Shown: positions 54,525 to 64,000 of the stretch, one piece after another
Layout: each line of letters begins with the position of its first letter
Numbering within the stretch: the stretch's first letter is position 1
Assembly (NCBI GenBank): GCA_023213395.1
Contig: CM041465.1
Span: 134,299,741-134,363,740, forward strand
Length of the DNA: 64,000 bases
Direction: 5' to 3'
Origin: Cycas panzhihuaensis
Lineage: Eukaryota > Cycadophyta
Program-made: the position numbers and the translations under genes
The notes under the pieces: generated by a model
Database searches by the model: none
What the model was told of the DNA's origin: nothing
Seen by the model: only the letters and a program-made list of their open reading frames with translations

Positions 54525-56998
54525 TGTTTCCGACCAGGAATAGACTCGAGACGTATCGATGCAGGTTTGTTCAGGTATATTTTCTTACTTTTTCTTGCCC
54601 ATGCTTGGTTAAGGTTATTTAGAGTAGGTTGCTTGACATATGCCTGCCTACACACATTGCTTTTCTACTTACTCATAATGCATGTGCTTACGGCACACCA
54701 TCAGCCTATAACGACTCACAGCGGGGGCATTCTTCAGTAAATATTACACCCCATATGGCGCACAGCCACCCACGTTGACTCCACAGTCCCCCGGGATGTT
54801 TCCGTCAGTCTTATTTGTTCTTGTTACGACATGTTGCTTATGTTGCAGTCCTTCCTAAGTCTGATTTAATCCTTAGTTAGGACTCTTTGCATTCTTTTGG
54901 GTACTTGCCCATTGCCTGGGCATTCCCTCAGCTACTCTAACTTATGTTTAGCCTTTGTTTTTGCCTCAAAACCTAATTTTTCTGCTCGTTTTTCTCTTTT
55001 TTTTAATTCTAGGCTGATACTGCTGTAAACTTAGTGGTACCGCTGAGTTTTCCATGGTACCACAGAGTTTGTCGCGGTACGACTGTTTGAAATTTAGAAA
55101 AAGAGAACCACGCGACAGTTTCCATTTTTTTCGCGAAACTGCCACATGGCATTGATTGATTTGAGTCACCCTGACATCTCCAACGTTCACCTACTGTGAA
55201 TAGGGGGATAAAGGGGATTTTGCTCCCCATTTCTGAGATCTTTTAGCCATTTTTCAAACTTCTAAGGAGAATTTCTAATTTTCACACAAGGAAAACACAC
55301 AGAAACAGAAAACTTCATACACAGCAACTGGACAGAGGTGAAGTGGGCTGCCATCAGCTAGATTTGCAGGGCCATTGTTGCCCCCTACTGCTCTCCATAG
55401 CAAGCTCCATTCTTCTTTGCAGGTGCTCAAGAGTTCAAGTGACTTCTTCACCCAAAAGGCTCCAAACTTACAAGGAGTTTCCTTCATCCATACTCTTGTA
55501 AAACTACTCATAACCAGTCCTTATATGTTGTTTATTGCTGTTGTTCCAAGTGGCAAAGTGCATGCTTAATCTTCCCCATACAAGGTACTTCTTATTTTTA
55601 CTTGCAAAGTAATTCATTTCTTTTTTCTATTTTTATTTCTTTTGCTTCTCAATTAATGTGATCCTAGTTAGCTACAGTTCTCCCCATAGTGTTGCTCTAG
55701 ATTAGAGGTACCTTCCTGTTGTTTCTTTGGAGCCCATCCATTTCCCCTAAGCTATCTCTTTCACCCTTTCCTTAGTTAGCTGGTGTAAAGGTATACATAC
55801 GAGGATTTGAGGGAGGTAGGCGGGGTTCCATCCCCCATTGCTACCCTTCTCCGTAAGGGTTCCTTCCCTTATCCTCTTTCCCTTTACCATCCACGCTTTC
55901 TTGGGGAACGGGCTAAGGGAGTTTGGAAGATTTGGTTAGAGCATTCCGATTGGCATAGATACCCATCACTACCCCATTGCCAACTAGTGTTTCCTTCCTG
56001 AGTTCTGTGAAGGTCTCCCGTGGGTGAGTTAGCCATCCCGAGGCTATACTCTGTCCTATTTCGAGTGTTTTCATGGTATATGGTGGTGAGAGTGTTTCTT
56101 GTATGCTGCTATTTCGTTCGGTTATATTCCTATGCTTAACTCAGATCTTAGTTTCAGTTGATTTCAGTTTACATATATATATTTCTTGGTATATCTTGTG
56201 GCCTCTCTCCCAAGAGGAAGGTGTCCTTCTTACTTGTTTGCAGGATCGTGCATTGGCGGAGTGATACGCGGGACGGGCCTGTTGTAGGTTAGTTCCCCAC
56301 GTAGTGCCTCTCTTTCTTTAGTTTCAAGCTTTTTTCTGTTTCTTCTTCTTTATTTGGTTTTGTATGCTTAAGGGGAGGTAAGTGAACCCCTCTTCCATCG
56401 CTTCCGGCAACTACCGCCGATCGGTGTTGCATGCACGGAGAACGGAGAAAGAAGGAGCGGGACTTAGAGAGACAAGCCGCACCTCCATTCAGGCGTCGGA
56501 TCCAAGTATTCCCCTTGCTTCCTGTGTATCCCCTTTTACATTGCTACTTTTCATGCATTTGCTTGAGTAGTTAGGAAAGGGTAAAAGAACATAAAGGAAA
56601 AAGGGAAAGCACGTTCATCTTTTTTGTATTATTTCCTGCTTTATATAGCATAGCATGGATAGCTCGCTTGCATCGTATCTGAGCTGACCCTCTGTCGCAC
56701 CTTTTACCTCATTTGCTTGCACATTAGTCAGTTGCCCTTCCCTTCGTTGCCTTCTCATTGCCTTGAGAAGACGCAACGCGCAAGGCATTCCCTCTCCTTC
56801 CTGGCCATCTGAAGGGTAGGAAGGCCTTGTTTTTACACGGCTACCTGGAAGCAACCAGGTACCTTGTAGTCCCGAATCCACGCTCCGGCACACGGACGCC
56901 CTGCGAGGTGAGGTCCTCATTACCTAGCTTAGTTAACATAGTGCATTCTTATACCTTTTTGCTAGACGTAGGATCACCGCCCCGTAGCGAGTATTTCA
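54525..56998 (+). repeat. 3' LTR of element C
   Basis: It starts TGTTTCCGACCAGG and ends GCGAGTATTTCA, followed by the right TSD. Nearly all differences from the 5' LTR are transitions. The inverted repeat present at 42971-42988 is lost here by such changes. Confidence 0.95.
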
Positions 56999-57003
56999 CT
57001 ATC
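56999..57003. other. Right target-site duplication of element C
   Basis: CTATC follows the CA of the 3' LTR and is continued by CAAATAAATGATGGGTAAG, the same sequence that follows ACTATC in the uninterrupted B LTR. Confidence 0.85.
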
Positions 57004-58627
57004 CAAATAAATGATGGGTAAGTTGGTAAGCCTCAGAGTGGCCTACCTCCTGCAAGGAGCAACCCTACCCTCCCTCAAGAATCCATAAGCTAGTGAGGGT
57101 ATGGCTATGCTAAAAGGCTGGAAAGGGATGCAACAAGAGGCTCAAGAAGTCTACAACAAACCGGAGTGCTATAGGGAGCAAACCGGGTTGCCAAGAATGA
57201 GGTTGATCAAGGGACAAATAGCCGGGGCTTATGTGAGTTGCCCGGATCAAGATATGAGCCCTCAAACCAGCGCTACAACAAGTGCCAACGCTGATTTTAG
57301 CAGCTGGAAATAGCCTACTAAACCCTTGTTTCACTCCCAAGAGCAGCACAGGGCAAAAGGGAAGGTTTGGAGGGCAGAAAGCCTCTTAGGGAGCGTGGAA
57401 GGTTGTGCGGAATCCACCCAGCTCTATCCCAAACCTTGTGTACTCCCTTCTGGCCGCTGTCCTGGGTAGGAAACACAGGAAAAAAGGTCCTAACAGCAAG
57501 GAAAGAACAGTCCAAAACAAGACAGGAAACAACCTCCAAAGAGCAAGCTAGGAATAACATGCAAACTTGGGCATAAATTGGACAAGACAGAACCCTAAAC
57601 CAACAAATGCCTATAGAGAAGAGGGGAAGCTTTTGCCTCTATCAAGAACTGCTAAAAGAAGGCTGAGAAATGTGCCAAAGGACTGTGGAACAGCAGGTAT
57701 AGAGCCCCTGCTAATGTGGCTAAAGGAAAACCTGCACTTGAGGATGCTTGATGGTTGCTCGGGCAAGGAAGTGCTAAAATCTCTCCAAGGAGGCCCTCTC
57801 CAAGGTATGCAAGGGGCTAGGAAGATGTCACAGCTATACCAAAGGAGAGCTGGGTGCTGGAGAATGGTTGTAGGTCCCTGTAAAGAAGTGGAGGCAGGAG
57901 CGGTGAGAGTAGGCATTTTTCCTTGATATCCTTCCAAAACTGAGCAAAAAGATCCCTAAAATGATTTAGAAAAGACTTAAATACCCAGCCCATACCCTAA
58001 ACGAGCGATTAAGGCGCAGCTAGCGGTGACTTAAGTCTCAAGACACATGGTAGTTCCACAATAAATGTGAGAATTGCCATAGCAGATTTTTAAAAACAAA
58101 CTAAGATAGTCGCACCACCGTAAATATCGTGGTATCACCATAAATATCGCGGTACCGTGAAATCTGTGGCGGTACAGGACTAGAGGCCAAAACTGGCCTA
58201 ACCAGCCAGCCTGAGCTGTGGGCTAATGACCAAGGAGGCTGGTAAGGGGGCAGGGCCACTTGCTAGGAGGTAGACAAGCTATCGAATAAGTCGCAAGAGT
58301 GAAAATATGACTCAAAAGGGCGTGTCAAGTCCACCAAACAACAACGGGTCATCATACGGGCAAGGACAACATGGGCCAAATGGGTCTTAAGGTGAGTAGG
58401 GCAGAATGCGGGAAGTGATGTGGCCACAGGGGTGCCACACTCACTGGGAATGTGCCCCCGCTATAGTCGTCATAGGCTAGATAGGTGTAGATGATAACAA
58501 GATCATCTACGAGATCAAAACATGCAAGCATATACTCATCACAAAGGAAAACAATGATAAGGTGAGAAGCGTACCTACACTTACCTGAGTCGACCACTCC
58601 GTATCCATTCCCGAAGGTCGGGAAACA
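57004..58627 (-). repeat. LTR shared by B (5') and D (3'), right part
   Basis: It matches 29223-30861 of the B LTR and has the intact start TGTTTCCCGACC at 58627 (minus strand). The D polypurine tract adjoins it on the right. Together with 41709-42764 it makes one LTR of about 2.7 kb. Confidence 0.9.
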
Positions 58628-58640
58628 CTGCCCCCTTGGC
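58628..58640 (-). other. Polypurine tract of element D
   Basis: On the minus strand GCCAAGGGGGCAG lies directly before TGTTTCCC. It is the best preserved PPT in the window. Confidence 0.8.
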
Positions 58641-59045
58641 AGTAGAGCCTTGCCACCCGAAAGCATGATGCGATGGCAAATGCTGGCAACACAACTGTCA
58701 GTAGCACATGTGTATATAGATATATAAATCAAGATCATAATAATAGTCAAGGGTGCCGGCGAGTGTCATGGCGGAATGCGTGGATACGAAGGTAGAGGTG
58801 GAGACAACATAGGGGCTACCTATGTGCCACCTGAAAATTGACTAGAAAATATGAGGGCGAGGGGGCTGCCCCCACCACAAAAGATACAAAGAGATGTGCA
58901 TAATCAAGTAGAAGAGAAGAGTAAACAAAACTGGTAGTTGCCATAGTTTAACCTCATTAGCGGTTGAATTTTAGAGGTGCAAATAGATCACAAAGTAAGG
59001 CGCATGACGACCTGGGGCTTGGGCGACGGGGCGACTGGACAAGCC
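58641..59045. other. Spacer between the polypurine tract and RNase H of element D
   Basis: No gene is seen. It aligns with 30873-31271 of B. Confidence 0.6.
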
Positions 59046-59430
59046 TCAGGGACAGTCAACAAGAAGAGGAAGGCAGCACTCAAGGATGAGGCAAACGAGA
59101 CTATTTACCTCAGCGTTGAAGGCCCAAGGAATATGTTGAATGTCGACAGACGAGAAGCAGGCCAAGAGGGACCTAGCGGAAGAAGCAAGGGTTCTCAAGT
59201 GAGGGCATCACACCCAGTAAACCTGGGTGAGATAGGACACCACAACTTGAGAGTCGCAAAGCAGAATAATAGGCCCGTGATGGAAACAGAGAGCATCGGT
59301 GAGAGCTTCAATGACAGCTATATACTCAGCATAGGAAATCGTGTCCAGAGGGGCTGCGAAGAATCCATGCAGCGGCAGAAGGTCCAGGGTTACTGCAGCT
59401 TCCACCGTCGATAAAAATGTAGAGGGACAT
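59046..59430 (-). pseudogene. Stand-alone archaeal-type RNase H of element D, 38-bp deletion
   Basis: It starts at the conserved Met (59430), reading MSLYIFIDGGSCSNPGPSAA, the least altered first-aspartate block after C. Compared with the 423-bp copies in B and C it is 385 bp long. The missing 38 bases remove the SGVFLPEATNN block just before the catalytic glutamate and shift the frame. The EYIAVIEALTDAL and LCDSQVVV blocks follow in the new frame. Confidence 0.9.
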
Positions 59431-60122
59431 GGGTGACATAAAGTCCTGGTAGTAATAAACAACAATAGAACGAAACAGGGACTCGAAAGGCAAGCAATAG
59501 GTGGTCGTGAAGGGTAAGAGGACCTAGCAATAAGGCTACCCAAGGACGAGAGCAAGCGGTCCAACTACTACCTGAGAGTGGGTGGAAAATGAGCGCCCTA
59601 AAGTACCAAAGGTCGCTTCGAGAAGCAAAACATGCCCCCGGATGGGGGGAACACTCCCTCTGGAACTCCTAGGAGTAGAAAATGGCTGTGGAAATGAGTC
59701 TAGGATGGCGAAATAAGCTAAACGAGTATAAACTTGGGCATGCATGGGAGTAGTGCGTAAAACGAGAAAGAAGGGCCCTGTAAAAAAGTGTAATGATGAG
59801 GTGCCATAAATGCACTTGTGAGAAAAAATAAAAAGGGTACCAAAGAAGTGCAATAGGAGGTAGGACCAGAAGACAAAGGTGATCGACGAAATGGGGCGGT
59901 CCTAACGGCTGTCATGAGAGCAAAAACGGAGGTAGTATCCATCAGGGCCCCCGCCTATATAAGGAAATTCAATGGAAAACGGATTCATTTTCACCGACTC
60001 TCGTGAGAAACCAGAGCCATTTCCTTACGCAGTAGAGCACTGCCTGACTTTGGAGGCACATAGGGGGAGATCAGACCATTGGATCAGAGCGCGCAGAGAG
60101 CCAGCGGAATCAGCAGGACGCG
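59431..60122. other. Divergent intergenic region and RNase H leader of element D
   Basis: It aligns with 31695-32381 of B and 53041-53727 of C. The frame with HAQVYTRLAYFAILDSFPQPF is again visible on the minus strand. No other gene is seen. Confidence 0.55.
59956..59962. promoter_or_regulatory. TATA box between the divergent RNase H and PMD genes of element D
   Basis: TATATAAGG reads towards the PMD gene, with the start codon 167 bp on. The flanks CCCCCGCC and GGAAATTCAATGG are shared with B. Confidence 0.55.
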
Positions 60123-62010
60123 ATGGCGACAACTAGACCAGATCCAGTGAGTGGATCCTACGAAACCCATCCCATTTCAAAGTTTAAAATTTAGTGACTT
60201 TTGTTGATTTTTGCATAGTGTTTGTGCCCCATATGGGCAGATGGAGACCTCTCAGAGTCTGAATTAGACCTAGAAAGAGGGGGGACCTGGGCATTAGGGA
60301 GCCCTGGTCTCAGTGACCCCACGGGGATCTACCAAAAAGAATTTTTTTTATTTTTGGGGCAGAAACCCCCCCTTTCAGGGGGTTGTCATTTGTACCACGG
60401 CAAAGATCGCGGTGTTGCAATCTTTGCCGCAGGACCTAAGCTAAACTTTGTAGTACCATGAAGTTTAGCACGGTACGAAGGTAGACCTACAGAAGAAAGA
60501 AGATGGGGGGCCAGGACGCCCCAAATCTCAAGCAGGCAGAGCGGAGAGATAGCCAGGAAGACAGAGGACTGACATAGGCTTGGTTTGACTGATTTATGGT
60601 GCTGATAAGCTATTATCGTAGTGGATAACGATGAGAACATAGGTATGGTGATGCTTAGTTACATAAAGATGATGTCTAGGGAGGACAAGGGGATCCTGCA
60701 GAGGTGTGGCATGTACAAGGCCCTGAAGACACCTCAGTATACATCATATCAGAGGTTGTTGGTTGACATAGTATCTCACTGGGATAGGAGGAGGCACGTT
60801 TTCCACCTACCCCAGGTGGAAGATATGATAGTGACACCGAGGGGCATCCAGCAAATTTTGGGAGTACTGGTGACTAGGAGGCTGGTGACGCTGGGAGCAC
60901 TGCCTAGCAATGAGGCAGCACATCGGGAGGTAGTAGCATTTTTCATAGGGACGGATAGGTGGGAGAGGAGAGGAGTCCCTCTCCACATGATGGTGATGAT
61001 GACGGAGGAGATGGGGCTGGCCCGTCACGTCCTACGGGGGAGGCATATCCATTAGGGACGACAGGAGGAGCAGCGGGACCATCCGGGACTGTTGGAGGAG
61101 AGGCAGGCCCATCAGGGGCTGCAGAGGAGAGCAGGGGGATAGTGACAAGGGCCGACAGGCTACAAATCGTGAAGAGATCTAGGGAGGCAACAGTTGAGCT
61201 AGTCCCCGTGAGGAGAGAGGCCCAAGCAGAGGTGGTACCTGAGGAGGAGGTATTAGCAGCTAGCAGGGAGCCAGGAGGAGAGGTTACCACATAGGGAGAG
61301 GAGTCGGCGGCCATAGCAGGTGAGGCCTAACCATTTCCCTAGTCGTTTGATAGCTCGATAGATAGTTTGATTTGGTTTTATTTTGGCATACAATTGGATA
61401 TATCCTGATATATGATACGTTGGATTTACAGGTACCGGGGAGATCAGGCAGTTGGTAGAGGCTATGATGAGAGAGATATTCCCTCAGGTATATGTAGAGA
61501 GGTAACTACCTATCCAGGCAAATGATGCACCTAGATCGACAGGTGCACACATGGCGGCATTCACCCCATTGGCGAGGGCGAGAGACATCTAGGCTGTAGA
61601 GTCCCAAGAGCACATGGTATTCAGAGGACAGATGCAGCGGGAGTTGGACGAGGCCAGAGGTGAGCGAGACACACTACGGAGATGGGTATAGGCTCTAAAG
61701 GCTCAGGGACGAGCAGGTGGAGACATAAGGAGCACGATCTGGATAGTAGTATTGGATGAGCATCTCCGAGGAGTAAAGAATGAGAGAGATCGTATCCAGG
61801 CCAGATACGATCAGCTAGTAGACCAGATGGCATCAAGGTCGAGCAAGAGTAGGACATACACCTACACGACAGCGACGACCCTGAGATGGCCATGTGATGA
61901 GGGGAGCGAGGCAGGGAGCTCATGAGGCCTGTGAGGAGCCTCAGAGGGATGTGGTCCCCAGGAGAGGGATCACACAGGCTAGGAGATGGTACCCCAGGAG
62001 CGAGCCAGTA
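60123..62010 (+). pseudogene. Antisense PMD gene of element D, three exons, PMD shortened
   Basis: Exon 1 is 60123-60146 (MATTRPDP) with donor GTGAGT. Intron 1 ends near 60608, where the AG acceptor of B has changed to AA. Exon 2 (about 60609-61319) holds the first PMD half (LLVDIVSHWDRRRHVFHLP, GIQQILGVL), then the same joined-up deletion as B, then an acidic and GPSG-rich linker. Intron 2 is 61320-61431, 112 bp and phase 1. Exon 3 reads GEIRQLVEAM.REIFPQVY and continues with charged, probably coiled-coil sequence to about 62010, with a few stops. Confidence 0.7.
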
Positions 62011-62622
62011 ATAGAGTAGGATACATGTATTTGATTTTAGCAGGGGAAAGCACAGGCCTCCAAGGGGTCATATATAGACTCATATGATTGTACTCCCCCT
62101 GCAAAGACAACGGCTTCCCATATGTATGATGTAACATATGATTTTGATGGTGTGTATATATACGAGGTAATTGGTACCCCATTTTAATATGAGATGACAC
62201 GTATGTTTTGTTATGTATGTTATAGATGTTTTGTTATATGATGCACACATTTCCTTCCATGCATGGCTATATATCTAATAGGAGCAGACACGGCCATCAT
62301 GAGTAGAGGTGATAGAGATGGTATGAGGTTAGAAATAGAGTGACATGCATATCCATGGAGGAGCATAGTAGGATATGTGAAGGAAACACCAAGCGAGACA
62401 GGGGAGTAACGATACTCCAGAGTGTCGTCCTAACTAGGGGGATGCCAAAATAGGAAAACAAAAGTCCCAAAAGGATATGGGAACGCAGGTTCCACAGGAG
62501 GAAGCACAATGAAACGACAGGAGCCATCCTAAGTCGCCATTCCACCCGTGGCTAGGAGAAATGGGAACAACTTAAGATGGTAGTTTAAGCTCATTTCAGA
62601 GCATGGTGAAGTGACAGCAAGG
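62011..62622. other. Convergent spacer between the PMD gene and integrase of element D
   Basis: No gene is seen. It aligns closely with 34290-34892 of B. Confidence 0.6.
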
Positions 62623-63830
62623 TCATGAGTAAAACTTCTTAAGGAATTTCCTATTAACAGCTTTCTCAAATTCAAGCCCTTCCAGGGTGGTAATCCGATA
62701 AGCACCATTACCGAGAGTCTCGCTAATGACAAAAGGGCCAACCCATCGGGGTTTGAATTTGGTCAAACATTCATGAATATATTCAAGCTTGAGGACATGG
62801 TCCCTAGGAAACAAAGGACGGGAACGAAGATGTTTGTCGTAAGTCCTTTGTGAGCAAGCTTTGGATGCCATGTTAGCCTGATAAGTGGCTAAGCGTCTCT
62901 CGTCCAAAGCCTCGAGGTCCAGAAGAGGAGCCTGACGGATCGATTCTTCATCGATGGGACCTCGAAGGGAGACTCGCAAAGAAGGAATCTCCACCTCCAG
63001 TGGGAGTACCGCCTTGGTACCATAGACCAGGGAGAACGGGGTCATTCCCGTGGCGGAACGGATAGAGGTGCGGTAAGCCCACAAAGTAGAAGGTAGCTGA
63101 AGGTGCCAGTCTTTTTGAGACTGAGTAACGGTTTTCTTTAGAATATTGACGAGAGTCTTATTGAAAGACTCTACTTAGCCATTTACTTGAGGATAGTAAG
63201 GGGAAGAAGTTTTGTGAGAAATCTTGAACTTCTCACAAAGCTCATCCATCTCCTTGTTACAAAAGGGGGTTCCATTGTCTGTGATTAGGACATCTGAAAT
63301 CCTGAAATGAAAAATGATGTGCTGGTAAACGAATGTAGCTATCGTTTTACCAGGAGTGGTGATTAAGGGAATGGCTTCCACCCATTTGGTGAAATATTCG
63401 ATGGCAGTCAAGATAAACTTATGCTGCGACGACAAAGGTGGAGAAATAGCCCCTATAAGGTCTAGCCCCCACTGAGCGAAAGGCCATGGAGAAACAATGG
63501 GGTGAAGGGCCTTGGAAGGCACATGGGAGATGTTGGCATGTTCCTGACATCACCGACATCTCAGAGCAAAGGCGTGGGCATCCTTAAAAAGGGACAGCCA
63601 GAAGTAACCCATACGAAGAATCCTCTGAGCCATAGACTAGCCCCCAAAGTGGCCCCTGCAAATACCATGGTGGCATTCGCGGAGTATTTGGTCAGCTTCA
63701 TCGGTAGTGATGTAGTGGAGGAGGATCCCATCGAAAGACCTCTTGTACAAAACTTCATCCATGAGGAAGTATTGCCTGGCAGAAGCCCGGATGCGAGATC
63801 TAACTTTACTACTAGCATCTAGGCAGTATT
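62623..63830 (-). pseudogene. Integrase of element D, nearly complete
   Basis: The HHCC finger (ECHHGICRGHFGG...CR*CQEH), the core with both aspartates (GLDLIGAI; LITDNGTPFCNK) and the glutamate (NG*VESFNK), and the GPY/F tail (PRWVGPFVISETL) ending in KFLKKFYS are all present. The visible faults are in-frame TAG codons at FGG*SM, R*CQEH and NG*VES, which are Gln codons in relatives, and a frame change near 63305. Of the integrases here it is the least damaged and the best guide to the ancestral form. Confidence 0.9.
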
Positions 63831-64000
63831 GCTATTGTATGAGATACCGCACTATATCACCATACCACTTATTGTCAATGAGTGGATGGGGAGGGACATC
63901 CTGAACCATCAAGACAGACTCATCAGGAAGAGAATCGTCGATGGGAGCATCAAAGGAGTTAGGAATAGGAGCATCCATGAGCTGCTCAGCCACTACCATC
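63831..64000 (-). pseudogene. End of the pol RNase H and connection region of element D
   Basis: Minus-strand reading MVVAEQLMDAPIPNSFDAPIDDSLPDES continues into the integrase lead-in. It matches 36.1-36.25 kb of B and is cut by the end of the window. Confidence 0.8.

Larger units (their letters stand above)
42765..56998 (+). mobile_element. Element C: complete 14.2-kb Tat-like element with PMD/RNase H cassette and deleted pol
   Basis: It has LTRs of 2477 and 2474 bp, a TSD, a PBS, gag-protease with a 1021-codon open frame, a pol reduced to the start of RT fused to the end of integrase, the antisense PMD gene, the stand-alone RNase H, a polypurine tract and the 3' LTR. Its LTR family differs from that of A, B, D and E, though landmarks are shared. 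Because most of RT, the gypsy RNase H and most of integrase are missing, C would need enzymes supplied by other copies, unless the deletion followed insertion. Confidence 0.95.
58628..64000 (-). mobile_element. Element D: minus-strand Tat-like element, right member of the tandem pair, incomplete
   Basis: The 3' half of a second copy of the B type: PPT, stand-alone RNase H, PMD gene in the opposite direction, integrase and the end of the pol RNase H. It runs off the window at 64000. It uses the B 5' LTR as its own 3' LTR. It shares the shortened PMD with B, so the two belong to one subfamily. Confidence 0.9.

Noticed and set aside
42765-56998. Integrated pararetrovirus (caulimovirid) origin
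   Set aside because: Two LTRs, a PBS, a polypurine tract, a target duplication and an integrase tail make it an LTR retrotransposon. No movement-protein or coat motifs were seen.

Overview
The window is plant nuclear DNA made almost entirely of nested, decayed LTR retrotransposons. I found no host gene and no RNA gene. The elements are Ty3/gypsy. Their reverse transcriptase, RNase H, HHCC/DDE integrase, GPY/F tail and second, archaeal-type RNase H point to the Tat (Ogre/Retand-like) lineage. They also carry an antisense gene with a plant mobile domain (PMD), a family confined to plants. The species cannot be told from the sequence. Long LTRs (about 2.5-2.8 kb), deep nesting and heavy C-to-T/G-to-A decay suggest a large, methylated, repeat-rich genome.

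Layout, left to right. Bases 1-725 hold a very old, AT-rich integrase relic on the minus strand, followed by AT-rich DNA with no gene to 3818. Element A (+, about 3819 to at least 19.1 kb) is old: its 5' LTR is fused by deletion to the middle of gag, and gag-pol is full of stops. Element E (+) starts at 19664 with a complete 5' LTR and runs through gag-pol to 28136. There it is cut inside integrase by a minus-strand pair, B and D. B runs from its 3' LTR (28137-30861) through its internal region to 41708. The next LTR (41709-42764 plus 56999-58627) is at once the 5' LTR of B and the 3' LTR of D, whose internal region leaves the window at 64000. That shared LTR is split by element C (+, 42765-56998), a structurally complete 14.2-kb element of a different LTR family flanked by a near-perfect 5-bp target duplication. 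The order of insertion is therefore E, then the B-D pair, then C.

The most interesting feature is shared by A, B, C and D. Between the end of pol and the 3' LTR sit two divergently oriented genes. One is an antisense three-exon PMD gene: a 24-nt first exon, a PMD plus acidic linker in exon 2, and a probable coiled coil in exon 3. The other is a sense, stand-alone RNase H of 140 codons. Their 5' ends face each other across a spacer with one TATA box 162-168 bp from the PMD start codon in all four copies. The PMD introns have kept splice sites and phase. Intron 2 is exactly 112 bp in B, C and D. Intron 1 carries a run of inverted repeats whose arms co-vary between copies, and the LTRs carry several more such hairpins. 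Two RNase H genes (one inside pol, one in the cassette), an own-promoter antisense gene and conserved hairpins together form an accessory module that merits study.
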